Shown in pieces: positions 50,258 to 59,241 of a DNA stretch of 64,000 bases (position 1 is the first letter of the stretch; each line of letters opens with the position of its first letter). The position numbers were made by a program, and so were the translations under genes. The stretch lies in assembly GCA_963627915.1 (NCBI GenBank), contig CAVGCY010000060.1:1-64000 (forward strand), written 5' to 3'. This DNA is from CALACW01 sp963627915 (GTDB lineage Bacteria; Bacillota; Clostridia; Oscillospirales; Acutalibacteraceae). The notes under the pieces are model-generated. The model saw only the letters and a program-made list of their open reading frames with translations. It made no database searches and had not been told where the DNA came from.

Positions 50258-50620
50258 ATGAAATCACTGGCTGAACTTGCCGCCATCCGCGAGAAAATGC
50301 AGAGCAAAGTCGTTCTGCGTGAGGGCAGCGGCAATATCAGAGTAGTTGTCGGAATGGCGACGTGCGGAATCGCGGCGGGCGCAAGACCCGTGCTTAACAG
50401 ATTCGTGGAGGAAGTAAGCGCGGCGGGGCTTGCCGATAAGGTTACCGTAACGCAGACGGGATGTATCGGTATATGCGAATACGAACCCGTCGTTGAGATT
50501 TTTGAAGCGGGCAAGGATAAGGTTACGTATGTTAAAATGACTCCCGAAAAGGTTTCGGAGGTTGTCGAAAAGCATTTAAAGGGCGGATCGGTCATTTCCG
50601 ATTACGTGATTAAAGGATAA
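50258..50620 (+). CDS. Thioredoxin-like [2Fe-2S] ferredoxin-fold protein (HndB-like)
   Basis: This 120-residue protein resembles HndB of NADP-reducing hydrogenases and the N-terminal domain of the NuoF-like subunit that follows. Motifs are MATCGIAAGA and TGCIGICEYEP. Only three cysteines are visible where a [2Fe-2S] cluster of this fold uses four, so the cluster may have a non-Cys ligand or be absent. It is encoded 33 nt before hydB and is presumably a subunit or assembly partner of the hydrogenase complex. Confidence 0.82.
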   Translation: MKSLAELAAIREKMQSKVVLREGSGNIRVVVGMATCGIAAGARPVLNRFVEEVSAAGLADKVTVTQTGCIGICEYEPVVEIFEAGKDKVTYVKMTPEKVSEVVEKHLKGGSVISDYVIKG

Positions 50621-50653
50621 AAATAAGGATAATATAAAGCGGAGGTATAAAAT

Positions 50654-52456
50654 ATGATTCGAGCGCAGGTATTGATCTGCGGCGGCACCGGATGTACTTC
50701 CTCGGGCAGTAAGCTTCTCATAGATGAATTTGAAGCTCAGCTCGGGGCTTACGACCTTCATGACGAGGTGAAAATCGTAAGAACGGGATGTTTCGGTCTT
50801 TGTGCGCTGGGACCCGTCGTAATAGTCTATCCCGACGGAACTTTTTACAGCAGAGTTGAGAAGGATGACGTTGAGGAAATAGTCAGAGAGCATCTGCTCA
50901 AGGGACGCGTTGTCGAGCGGCTTGTTTACAACGACGTTCCCGAGGAAATCAAGCATGACGTCGAGGGCAATGTTTCTCTTAACGATACGGCTTTTTACAA
51001 GGCGCAGAAAAGAGTTGCGCTTCGCAACTGCGGAGTTATAAATCCCGAGAGCATTGACGAATATATCGCTATGGACGGCTATGCCGCATTGGGCAAGGCT
51101 CTTACCGAAATGACCCCCGAGCAGGTTATTCAGACCGTTATCGATTCGGGACTGCGCGGACGCGGAGGCGGAGGCTTTCCCACGGGCAGAAAATGGAGCT
51201 TCACCGCCGCTAACAAGGCGGATCAGAAGTATGTCGTATGCAACGCCGACGAGGGCGACCCCGGCGCATTTATGGACAGAAGCGTACTTGAGGGCGACCC
51301 TCACTGTATAGTAGAGGCAATGGCGATATGCGGTTACGCAACCGGTGCGAGCGAGGGTTATATCTATGTCCGCGCAGAGTATCCCATCGCCGTTGCAAGA
51401 CTTCAGAAGGCAATCGAGGACGCGAGAGCATACGGACTTCTCGGCAAGGATATATTCGGTTCGGGATTTGATTTCGATTTGTTTGTAAGACTTGGCGCGG
51501 GCGCGTTCGTATGCGGCGAGGAAACGGCACTTATGACCTCGATTGAGGGCAACAGAGGCGAACCCAGACCCCGTCCGCCCTATCCCGCAGTCAAGGGACT
51601 TTTCGGTAAGCCGACTACGGAAAACAATGTTGAAACGTTTGCGAATATTCCTCAGATTATATTAAAGGGCGCGGAGTTCTTTAATTCAATGGGAACGGAG
51701 AAATCAAAGGGAACAAAGGTATTTGCTCTCGGCGGAAAGATTAAGCATACGGGACTTGTCGAGGTTCCGATGGGAACGACGCTTCGTCAGATTATCGAGG
51801 ATATCGGCGGCGGAATCCCCAACGGCAAGAAATTTAAGGCGGCGCAGACGGGCGGTCCGTCCGGCGGATGCATTCCCGCTTCGCTTCTTGACATTCAGAT
51901 AGATTACGACAACCTCATAGCTCAGGGCGCGATGATGGGTTCGGGCGGACTTATCGTCATGGACGAGGACACCTGCATGGTCGATATCGCAAAGTTTTTC
52001 CTTGCGTTTACGGTTGACGAGTCGTGCGGTAAATGTACGCCGTGCCGTATAGGTACAAAAAGACTTTATGAAATTCTCGAAAAAATTACGCGTGGAGAGG
52101 GAACCTTGGAGGATCTCGACAGAATGGAGAAGCTCTGTCATTATATCAAGGATAATTCGCTCTGCGGACTCGGACAGACCGCTCCCAACCCCGTTCTTTC
52201 GACATATCAGAGATTTAAGGACGAGTACATTGCTCACGTCGTCGACAAAAAATGTCCCGCCGGCGTATGCAAGCATCTGCTTTCGGTTACAATAGATCCG
52301 GAAAAATGCCGCGGCTGCACGCTCTGTTCGAGAGTATGTCCCGTCGGCGCAATCTCCGGCGCGGTTAAAACTCCGCATTCGATTGATTCGTCAAAATGTA
52401 TTAAGTGCGGAGCGTGCATGGAAAAATGCAAGTTCGGCGCAATAAGCAAGAAGTAA
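50654..52456 (+). CDS. hydB: NADH-linked [FeFe] hydrogenase subunit HydB (NuoF-like)
   Basis: HydB carries FMN and NADH sites and exchanges electrons between NADH, ferredoxin and HydA. The 600-residue protein has an N-terminal thioredoxin-like [2Fe-2S] domain (CGGTGCTSSGS, TGCFGLC), the NADH/FMN stretch GRGGGGFPTGRKW near residue 170, FVCGEETAL, the [4Fe-4S] site SCGKCTPCRIGT near 457 and a C-terminal 2x[4Fe-4S] ferredoxin domain (CRGCTLCSRVCP, CIKCGACMEKC). GCGGAGG precedes the ATG. It is followed by hydA after 13 nt. Confidence 0.96.
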   Translation: MIRAQVLICGGTGCTSSGSKLLIDEFEAQLGAYDLHDEVKIVRTGCFGLCALGPVVIVYPDGTFYSRVEKDDVEEIVREHLLKGRVVERLVYNDVPEEIKHDVEGNVSLNDTAFYKAQKRVALRNCGVINPESIDEYIAMDGYAALGKALTEMTPEQVIQTVIDSGLRGRGGGGFPTGRKWSFTAANKADQKYVVCNADEGDPGAFMDRSVLEGDPHCIVEAMAICGYATGASEGYIYVRAEYPIAVARLQKAIEDARAYGLLGKDIFGSGFDFDLFVRLGAGAFVCGEETALMTSIEGNRGEPRPRPPYPAVKGLFGKPTTENNVETFANIPQIILKGAEFFNSMGTEKSKGTKVFALGGKIKHTGLVEVPMGTTLRQIIEDIGGGIPNGKKFKAAQTGGPSGGCIPASLLDIQIDYDNLIAQGAMMGSGGLIVMDEDTCMVDIAKFFLAFTVDESCGKCTPCRIGTKRLYEILEKITRGEGTLEDLDRMEKLCHYIKDNSLCGLGQTAPNPVLSTYQRFKDEYIAHVVDKKCPAGVCKHLLSVTIDPEKCRGCTLCSRVCPVGAISGAVKTPHSIDSSKCIKCGACMEKCKFGAISKK

Positions 52457-52469
52457 GGAGGAACGGAAA

Positions 52470-54215
52470 ATGGCTGATGTAAATATTAAAATCAACGGCA
52501 GAGAATGTTCCGTTCCGGCAGGCAGTACGATTCTTCAGGCTGCCCGTATGTCCGGCATCGAGATACCCACTCTTTGCTATTTAAAGGATATCAACGCAAT
52601 CGGCGCGTGCCGTATATGCGTAGTAGAGGTCAAGGGCGCAAGAAGCCTTGTCGCCGCCTGCGTGTTCCCCGTAAACGAGGGAATGGAAATTTTCACGAAC
52701 ACGCCGAGAGTTATCGAGTCGAGAAAAACAACGCTCGAGCTTATTCTCTCGAATCATAAAAAGGAATGTCTTACCTGCGTCAGAAGCGGAAGCTGCGAGC
52801 TTCAGAAACTTTCCCGCGACTACGGTCTTGACAATGAAAACGCATTTGAGGGCGTTAAGACAAAGAGCTTTATTGACGACTCCGCGATTCATATGGTAAG
52901 AGATAACGAGAAGTGCATACTCTGCCGCCGCTGTTCGGCGGTCTGCGAAAAGGTTCAGAGCGTCGCCGTTATCGGCGCGAACGCGAGAGGATTCGATACG
53001 CATATCGGTTCGCCGTTTGAATATAAGCTCGGAGATACCGCCTGCGTTTCGTGCGGTCAGTGCATCAACGTATGTCCCACCGGCGCATTGAGCGAAAGGG
53101 ACGATACCGGCAAGGTATTCGACGCGCTGAACGACCCCGATAAATTCGTAATCGTTCAGACTGCTCCCGCCGTCAGAGTCGGTCTCGGCGAGGAGTTCGG
53201 ATACCCGATAGGCACAGTTGTTACGGGTAAAATGGTTTCAGCCCTGCGCGCACTCGGATTCGACAAGGTGTTCGATACGAACTTTTCCGCGGACCTTACG
53301 ATAATGGAGGAGGCGACGGAATTTATTTCGCGTTATACCGAAAAGAAAAATCTACCTTTGATAACTTCGTGTTCTCCCGGATGGATTAATTACTGCGAAC
53401 ATTATTATCCCGAATTTATAGATAATCTTTCAACATGCAAATCGCCTCAGGGCATGTTCGGATCTGTTGCGAAAACATATTATGCGCAGAAAATGGGAAT
53501 CGACCCGAAGGATATATTTGTCGTCAGCGCAATGCCCTGCACCGCAAAGAAATTTGAGGCGCAGAGAAAAGACCATACGGCTGTCGAGGGTCTTTACGAT
53601 ATCGACGCTGTCATTACGGTAAGAGAGCTTGCGAGAATGATTAAAAAGAGCGGTATTCTCTTTAACCTTCTTGAGGACGGCGAATTTGACGCTCCGTTCG
53701 GCTTAGGTTCGGGCGCGGGAACGATTTTCGGAACTACCGGAGGCGTTATGGAGGCGGCTCTTCGTACCGCTTACGAAACGCTTACGAAGGAAGAGCTTAA
53801 AAATCTTGAATTTGCCGATGTCAGAGGCGTTGAGGGAATCAAGGAAGCGTCGTATACAATCGCCGGAAATGAAATCAGGGTTGCCGTGGCTTCCGGACTT
53901 TCAAACGCAAAGAAGCTTCTCGATATGGTAAAATCAGGTGAAAAATCGTATGATTTTATTGAAATTATGGCATGTCCCGGCGGCTGCGTAAACGGCGGCG
54001 GACAGCCTATTCAGCCCGCGAGCGTCAGAAACAATTACGATATCAGGGCTATGAGAGCGGCCGGACTTTATGCCGACGACAGAAGTCTGCCCGTCAGAAA
54101 GTCGCACGAAAATCCCGACGTCAAGAGAGTTTACGAGGAGTTCTTCGGCGAACCCAACAGCCATAAGGCGCATGAAATTCTCCATACGGGGTATACCGTG
54201 AAGTCCAAGTATTGA
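52470..54215 (+). CDS. hydA: [FeFe] hydrogenase catalytic subunit HydA
   Basis: HydA reduces protons to H2 (or oxidises H2). The 581-residue protein has an N-terminal [2Fe-2S] domain (CYLKDINAIGACRICVVE), the His/Cys-ligated [4Fe-4S] segment HKKECLTC, a 2x[4Fe-4S] domain (CILCRRCSAVC, CVSCGQCINVCP) and the H-cluster domain with L1 TSCSPGW, L2 MPCTAKKFE and L3 EIMACPGGCVNGGGQP. The C-terminal small subunit domain is fused. With HydB and HydC it should form the trimeric NADH/ferredoxin (bifurcating) enzyme of fermentative Clostridia. The maturases HydEFG are not in the window. AGGAGG lies upstream and a strong terminator follows. Confidence 0.97.
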   Translation: MADVNIKINGRECSVPAGSTILQAARMSGIEIPTLCYLKDINAIGACRICVVEVKGARSLVAACVFPVNEGMEIFTNTPRVIESRKTTLELILSNHKKECLTCVRSGSCELQKLSRDYGLDNENAFEGVKTKSFIDDSAIHMVRDNEKCILCRRCSAVCEKVQSVAVIGANARGFDTHIGSPFEYKLGDTACVSCGQCINVCPTGALSERDDTGKVFDALNDPDKFVIVQTAPAVRVGLGEEFGYPIGTVVTGKMVSALRALGFDKVFDTNFSADLTIMEEATEFISRYTEKKNLPLITSCSPGWINYCEHYYPEFIDNLSTCKSPQGMFGSVAKTYYAQKMGIDPKDIFVVSAMPCTAKKFEAQRKDHTAVEGLYDIDAVITVRELARMIKKSGILFNLLEDGEFDAPFGLGSGAGTIFGTTGGVMEAALRTAYETLTKEELKNLEFADVRGVEGIKEASYTIAGNEIRVAVASGLSNAKKLLDMVKSGEKSYDFIEIMACPGGCVNGGGQPIQPASVRNNYDIRAMRAAGLYADDRSLPVRKSHENPDVKRVYEEFFGEPNSHKAHEILHTGYTVKSKY

Positions 54216-54237
54216 TATATATAAGTTAATAAAAAAA

Positions 54238-54276
54238 ATCCCGAACGCAGATTTGTCCGTTCGGGATTGTTTTTAT
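54238..54276. terminator. Bidirectional terminator after hydA
   Basis: AATCCCGAACG (54238-54248) pairs perfectly with CGTTCGGGATT (54259-54269), with an A-run before and TGTTTTTATT after. Confidence 0.9.
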
Positions 54277-54315
54277 TGTTATATAAGATTATATGAATAT
54301 AAATAACGGCGGGTT

Positions 54316-55686
54316 TTATACGTTTTCCGCAATTTCTCTTGCGACAAAAACTCCGCTTGCCGAGGCATGCGAGAGCGAATGCGTTATTCCGCTGCCGTCG
54401 CCGATTATGTAAAGCCCCGGACATTTGCTTTCGAGCTTCTCGTTAACGTCCGTTTCCATGTTGTAGAATTTGACCTCGACGCCGTAAAGAAGCGTATCGT
54501 CGTTTGCCGTTCCCGGCGCGATGCGGTCGAGCGCGTAAATCATTTCGATAATTCCGTCAAGTATCCGTTTGGGCAGAACGAGGCTTAAATCTCCGGGGGT
54601 CGCCGCAAGCGTGGGAGTTACGGAACATTCCTCGATTCTTGAAACGTTGCTTCTTCTGCCCCTTACGAGGTCGCCGAAACGCTGAACTATAACGCCGCCG
54701 CCGAGCATATTTGAAAGTTTTGCGATGCTTTCGCCGTAGCCGTTTGAATCCTTGAACGGTTCCGAGAAATGCTTTGAAACGAGCAGGGCGAAGTTTGTAT
54801 TTTTAGTCTGCATTGCTTTGTCTTCATATGAATGACCGTTTACCGTGACGATTCCGTTTGTATTTTCGTTGACGACTATTCCGTTGGGGTTCATGCAGAA
54901 CGTACGAACCCTGTCCTCGAATTTTTCGGTTCTGTAAACTATCTTGCTTTCATACAGCTCGTCCGTAAGATGCGAGAAAACGACTGCGGGCAGCTCGACT
55001 CTTACGCCGATATCGACCCTGTTTGATTTTGTTTCGATTCCGAGCTTCGCGCAGACGGATTCCATCCATTTGCTTCCGCTTCTGCCGACTGAAATGACGC
55101 AGTCTTTGCACTCGTATTTTTCGTTTGAAGCCGTTATTATGTATCCGCCGTCGGTTTTGTCAACGTCCGTTACGGCGCAGTCGAAACGGAAATCGACTTT
55201 ATCCTTTAAATACGCGTAAAGATTTTGCAGCACGACGTAATTTATATCCGTGCCGAGATGCCTTACCGACGCGTCGAGCAGATTAAGCTGATTCTGGATG
55301 CAGATTTTCTTGAACTTTGTGCCTGCCGTCGAATAAAGCTTTGTGCCCTCTCCGCCGTACTGCATATTTATATCGTCGACGTATTTCATCAAATCGAGAG
55401 CTTTTTTCTTTCCGATATGCTCGTAAAGCGTACCGCCGAAATCGTTTGTAATATTATATTTGCCGTCGGAAAACGCGCCCGCGCCGCCGAATCCGCTCAT
55501 TATGGAGCATGATTTGCAGCCTATACATGTTTTTATTTTTTCGCCGTCTATCGGACATCTGCGCTTTTCGAGCGTATGACCTGCCTCGAACACGCCGATT
55601 TTAAGTTCGGGTCTGAGCTTTACAAGCTCGAATGCCGAATAAATTCCTCCGGGACCCGCTCCGATTAATATAACGTCGTATTTCAT
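54316..55686 (-). CDS. FAD-dependent dehydrogenase (COG2509-like)
   Basis: This 456-residue flavoprotein has the N-terminal dinucleotide motif GAGPGGIYSAFEL, a cysteine-bearing CPIDGEKIKTCIGCKSC segment near residue 43, FGGAGAFSDGKYN, and a C-terminal LYIIGDGSGITHSLSHA that closes the FAD site. It matches the uncharacterised NAD(P)/FAD-dependent oxidoreductases of the COG2509 type. The four cysteines might bind an Fe-S cluster (inference). AGGAG precedes the ATG. It converges on the hydrogenase operon terminator; the lipoprotein gene starts upstream, 24 nt before. Confidence 0.88.
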   Translation of the reverse strand: MKYDVILIGAGPGGIYSAFELVKLRPELKIGVFEAGHTLEKRRCPIDGEKIKTCIGCKSCSIMSGFGGAGAFSDGKYNITNDFGGTLYEHIGKKKALDLMKYVDDINMQYGGEGTKLYSTAGTKFKKICIQNQLNLLDASVRHLGTDINYVVLQNLYAYLKDKVDFRFDCAVTDVDKTDGGYIITASNEKYECKDCVISVGRSGSKWMESVCAKLGIETKSNRVDIGVRVELPAVVFSHLTDELYESKIVYRTEKFEDRVRTFCMNPNGIVVNENTNGIVTVNGHSYEDKAMQTKNTNFALLVSKHFSEPFKDSNGYGESIAKLSNMLGGGVIVQRFGDLVRGRRSNVSRIEECSVTPTLAATPGDLSLVLPKRILDGIIEMIYALDRIAPGTANDDTLLYGVEVKFYNMETDVNEKLESKCPGLYIIGDGSGITHSLSHASASGVFVAREIAENV

Positions 55687-55710
55687 TTCAATTTCTCCTG
55701 TGAAAAAATA

Positions 55711-56205
55711 TTATTTTTGCTCCGTATAATATCCCGTGCCGTCAACGACGGTCATTCGCATGATAACGGCGTCCTCGGTCTTGCCCGAGGAGGAAACGAA
55801 TACGTATTTCAAGTCGTGATAACCGTTTGTCTTATGCTTCAGTACCTGAACCTTTGAATTTGAATTTACGTCTATTTTTGTTTTTGCTCCGATATTTGCA
55901 CCTTCGTTTGTGTCGAATATATCTATCATGGTTTCGTCGGACGAGGAGGAAACAAGATAACAGATATCCTCATCCGTTCCGTCCCCGTTTAAATCATAGG
56001 AAAGATACATGAGCGTATATTCTTCGTTTCTCGATTCAAGAACGGCAATATCTTTTTTGTAATAGAATTCAAAATAGTCGTTTTCCTCTGCCTCCGACAG
56101 AAGATTATCCGTCAAAACGTCGTTTTCCGCCGAGGAGCAGGAGCATAAACACAGTATTATATTAAGAATCAAAACGGCGCAAAGGACTTTACGTGCCGTT
56201 TTCAT
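55711..56205 (-). CDS. Lipoprotein of unknown function
   Basis: This 164-residue protein has a type II signal peptide: a hydrophobic stretch to about residue 21 and a lipobox-like LCSC with SSAEN after it. The mature part is acidic, and its DLNGDGTDEDICY stretch resembles EF-hand-like or repeated VCBS-type calcium loops. I do not recognise a family. Its ATG overlaps the ppiB stop by 4 nt, so it is translated with the cyclophilin gene. Confidence 0.7.
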   Translation of the reverse strand: MKTARKVLCAVLILNIILCLCSCSSAENDVLTDNLLSEAEENDYFEFYYKKDIAVLESRNEEYTLMYLSYDLNGDGTDEDICYLVSSSSDETMIDIFDTNEGANIGAKTKIDVNSNSKVQVLKHKTNGYHDLKYVFVSSSGKTEDAVIMRMTVVDGTGYYTEQK

Positions 56206-56672
56206 TCAATCGTAACCTTTTTCATTCTCTGTTCTTCAAGAGGCTTGTCCCTCATGTCTGTCGGAGTTAGAGCGATTGCGTCGACAACGTCCATACCGTC
56301 GATAACCCTGCCGAACGCCGCATAATTGCCGTCAAGATGAGGAGCGTCCGCATGCATGATAAAGAACTGCGAGGAAGCCGAATTTTTATCCATCGAACGA
56401 GCCATCGAGATAACGCCTCTTGCGTGATGCAGGTCGTTTTTTACGCCGTTTGCGGCAAATTCGCCCTTTATCTTCTCATCGCTGCCACCGTATCCCTCTC
56501 CGAGCGGATCGCCGCCCTGAATCATGAATCCGGGGATGACCCTGTGGAAAATAATCCCGTCGTAGAATCCCTCTTTTACAAGCTTTTCAAAGTTAGCGAC
56601 CGTTATCGGCGCTGTTTCGGGATATAATTCGAGAGTTATAACTCCGCCGTTTTCCATTTCTATTTTAACCAT
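56202..56672 (-). CDS. ppiB: Peptidyl-prolyl cis-trans isomerase, cyclophilin type
   Basis: The cyclophilin catalyses proline isomerisation during protein folding. The 156-residue single-domain protein has FHRVIPGFMIQGGDP, the catalytic Arg in FHRV, SQFFIMHAD and FGRVIDGMDVVD. There is no signal peptide, so it is cytoplasmic. GGAG lies before the ATG, and TATAAT lies about 45 nt upstream of it on the minus strand with a poor -35 box. It is coupled to the lipoprotein gene downstream. Confidence 0.95.
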   Translation of the reverse strand: MVKIEMENGGVITLELYPETAPITVANFEKLVKEGFYDGIIFHRVIPGFMIQGGDPLGEGYGGSDEKIKGEFAANGVKNDLHHARGVISMARSMDKNSASSQFFIMHADAPHLDGNYAAFGRVIDGMDVVDAIALTPTDMRDKPLEEQRMKKVTIE

Positions 56673-56850
56673 TATAAAAACTCCTGTCTGTATTTGTTCG
56701 CATATACAATAATTATATCACATTCGTTTTGCTTTTGCCAGTATATTTTATGATGTTGAGCAAATAGATTAAATTTGTTTATCATTCATGCTTTTGCACA
56801 TAAAAAAATAAAATAAAATAAAAAAACAGTGCAAAAAGTTAAAAACGCTA

Positions 56851-56879
56851 TTGAAATATTTAATTGTATGTGATACAAT
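56851..56879 (+). promoter_or_regulatory. Promoter of the EF-G-like gene
   Basis: TTGAAA (56851-56856), 17 nt, TACAAT (56874-56879). This leaves a leader of about 120 nt. A second candidate (TTGACG, 15 nt, TAAAAT near 56948-56975) lies closer to the gene. Otherwise positions 56673-57005 are AT-rich with long A-runs and nothing else recognised. Confidence 0.6.
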
Positions 56880-57005
56880 GTTTTCGTTGCATAAAAAAAT
56901 AAAGTATATACTCAATATTTTATACATAATTGTGACGGGATAATCTGTTGACGCGGATTTATCATATATAAAATTACCAATATGTGCCGTAAGGAGGAAA
57001 TTACA

Positions 57006-59078
57006 TTGAAACAATTTAACGTATCAGACATAAGAAACGTAGCCATAGCCGGTCACGGCTCACGAGGCAAGACTACGCTTGCGGAGGCAATGCTCTATAT
57101 TGCGGGCGCAACGGACAGACTTGGCAGAGTCGCCGACGGAAATACCGTAATGGACTATGACGCCGAGGAGAAAAAACGTAAAATCTCCGTTTCCACGGCA
57201 GTCGCGTCCGTAGAATGGAATAACAGAAAAATTAATATACTCGACACTCCCGGTCTTTTCGATTTCGCGGGCGGTCTTTACGAAGGCGCGAGAGCGGCGG
57301 ATTCTCTTCTTATCGTTCTCGGCGCGGGCGGCGGAGTTGACGTAGGCGCGGAAAAGGCTTACAAGGTCGCTGTCAAAGGTGATCTTGCGAAGTTCTTTAT
57401 CGTTTCGCGCTGCGACGCGGAGCATTCCGACTTTTATAAGACGGTCGACGCTCTTAAGGAGGAGTACGGCACGGTTATTTGCCCCATAGTCGTTCCCCAT
57501 TACGTAAATGAAAAGGTTGACTGTTACGTTAACTTTTTGCAGAATAAGGCGTTTAAATACGATAACGGCAAGGCTTCCGAGGTTTCCATCCCCGCGGATG
57601 ACAGAATCGACGCTATTCACGAGGCTTTCAAGGAGGCTGTCGCAACAACGAGCGAGGAGCTTATGACGAAGTTCTTTGACGGCGAGGAATTTACGCACGA
57701 CGAGATTGTCGACGCTCTCAAGACGGGCGTTAAGGGCGGCGACGTTTACCCCGTATACGCCTGCTCCGGCTATACGATGGAGGCTGTCGACCTTGTTCTC
57801 AACGGCATTACAAAGCTTGCTCCTTCTCCCGCGCACGACACCGAAACCGCGCACGACGCCGACGGCAATTCAATCAAGGTTGCCTGCGACCCCGACGGAC
57901 CTCTTGCGGCTGTCTGCTTCAAGACTATCGCCGACCCGTTTGTGGGAAAGATGTCGTTTGTTAAGGTTCTTTCGGGCAAAATCACATCCGATACCCCCGC
58001 ATATAATGCGAGAACGGGCGAGAGCGAGAGAATGGGTAAGATAGTTACCGTAAAGGGCGGCAAGACTGAGGATACCGACTGTATTTCCGCCGGCGATATC
58101 GGCGTTATCACAAAGCTTTCCGGACTTAAAACGGGCGATACGCTCTGCAATGAGAAGAACGTTATAATTCTTCACGGAGTTAATTTCCCGTCCCCGTGCA
58201 TTTCCATGGCTGTCAACGTTAAGAAAAAGGGAGAGGAAGAAAAAGTCGCTTCCGGGCTTCGTAAATTAAAGGACGAAGATCCCACGATTAATTTCTATAC
58301 GAATGAAGAAACCAAGGAGCAGATTCTTTCCGGTCTGGGCGAACAGCACCTTGATATTATAGTTTCAAAATTAAAATCGAAATTCGGCGTTGAGGTTGAA
58401 CTGTCAGTACCCAAGGTTGCGTACAGAGAAACTATACGCAAAAAGGTTGAGGTACAGGGCAGACATAAGAAGCAGTCAGGCGGTCACGGTCAGTTCGGCG
58501 ATGTCTGGATAAGATTTGAGCCGTGTGACGACGACGATCTTGTATTTGCGGAGGAGGTATTCGGCGGTTCCGTTCCCAAAAACTTCTTCCCCGCAGTCGA
58601 AAAGGGTCTGAGAGAGAGCGTAAAGAAGGGCGTGCTTGCAGGCTACCCGGTAGTCGGAGTTAAGGCAACTCTTTATGACGGTTCATATCATCCCGTCGAC
58701 TCTTCGGAAATGGCGTTCAAGACGGCGGCTTCGCTTGCGTTCAAGAACGGTATTCCCAACGCAAACCCCGTAATTCTCGAGCCTGTCGGCACGCTCAACG
58801 CGTATATGCCCGATGACAACCTCGGCGATATTATGGGCGATATCACAAAAAGACGCGGACGCGTTCTCGGTATGGGTCCCGCCGACGAGCCCAAGATGCA
58901 GAAGCTTGAGGCAGAGGTTCCCATGGCGGAAATGGGCGATTTCTCGACGATTCTCCGTTCCGTAACTGCGGGCAGAGGCTATTTCGACCTTGAGTTTGCA
59001 CGTTATGAGGAAGCCCCCGCTCCCGTCGCACAGAAGGTTATCGCCGAAGCGAAGAAAAACGCGGGCGAGGACGACTGA
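57006..59078 (+). CDS. Elongation factor G-like translational GTPase
   Basis: This 690-residue paralogue of EF-G (FusA2 type) has a P-loop GHGSRGKTTL (16-25), DTPGLFDFAG (80-89) and domains II to V with KKQSGGHGQFGDV near residue 495 and the C-terminal DITKRRGRVLG. The guanine-specificity motif, NKxD in EF-G, reads SRCD at 134-137. It starts with TTG 57006, 8 nt after GGAGG; a longer in-frame start at 56982 is unlikely. The usual fusA of the str operon is not here. The role (translocation, ribosome recycling or stress) cannot be assigned. Confidence 0.9.
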   Translation: MKQFNVSDIRNVAIAGHGSRGKTTLAEAMLYIAGATDRLGRVADGNTVMDYDAEEKKRKISVSTAVASVEWNNRKINILDTPGLFDFAGGLYEGARAADSLLIVLGAGGGVDVGAEKAYKVAVKGDLAKFFIVSRCDAEHSDFYKTVDALKEEYGTVICPIVVPHYVNEKVDCYVNFLQNKAFKYDNGKASEVSIPADDRIDAIHEAFKEAVATTSEELMTKFFDGEEFTHDEIVDALKTGVKGGDVYPVYACSGYTMEAVDLVLNGITKLAPSPAHDTETAHDADGNSIKVACDPDGPLAAVCFKTIADPFVGKMSFVKVLSGKITSDTPAYNARTGESERMGKIVTVKGGKTEDTDCISAGDIGVITKLSGLKTGDTLCNEKNVIILHGVNFPSPCISMAVNVKKKGEEEKVASGLRKLKDEDPTINFYTNEETKEQILSGLGEQHLDIIVSKLKSKFGVEVELSVPKVAYRETIRKKVEVQGRHKKQSGGHGQFGDVWIRFEPCDDDDLVFAEEVFGGSVPKNFFPAVEKGLRESVKKGVLAGYPVVGVKATLYDGSYHPVDSSEMAFKTAASLAFKNGIPNANPVILEPVGTLNAYMPDDNLGDIMGDITKRRGRVLGMGPADEPKMQKLEAEVPMAEMGDFSTILRSVTAGRGYFDLEFARYEEAPAPVAQKVIAEAKKNAGEDD

Positions 59079-59129
59079 TAATAATTCGCGCATAAACGGC
59101 GAATCGTAATTCATTGTAATAAAAATAAT

Positions 59130-59172
59130 AATCGACAGCGGTGTGCAGACGTATCGCTGTCGATTTGTTTTA
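59130..59172 (+). terminator. Terminator after the EF-G-like gene
   Basis: AATCGACAGCG and CGCTGTCGATT pair perfectly over 11 bp, followed by TGTTTTA. Confidence 0.85.
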
Positions 59173-59241
59173 TATTTTGATTAACTAATGAATTATTATT
59201 TTAAAATGCAGACATATAACAATCGGAATGACGAACCGATA

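Noticed and set aside
49720..50595. A 291-codon minus-strand ORF
   Set aside because: Antisense to the second GHKL ATPase and the HndB-like gene, with no motif.
53365..53400. Serine in HydA loop 1 (TSCSPGW) as a sign of inactivation
   Set aside because: TSCSP variants occur in other multi-subunit NADH-linked [FeFe] hydrogenases, and loops 2 and 3 are canonical.
57060..57854. A 264-codon minus-strand ORF
   Set aside because: Shadow of the EF-G-like gene.
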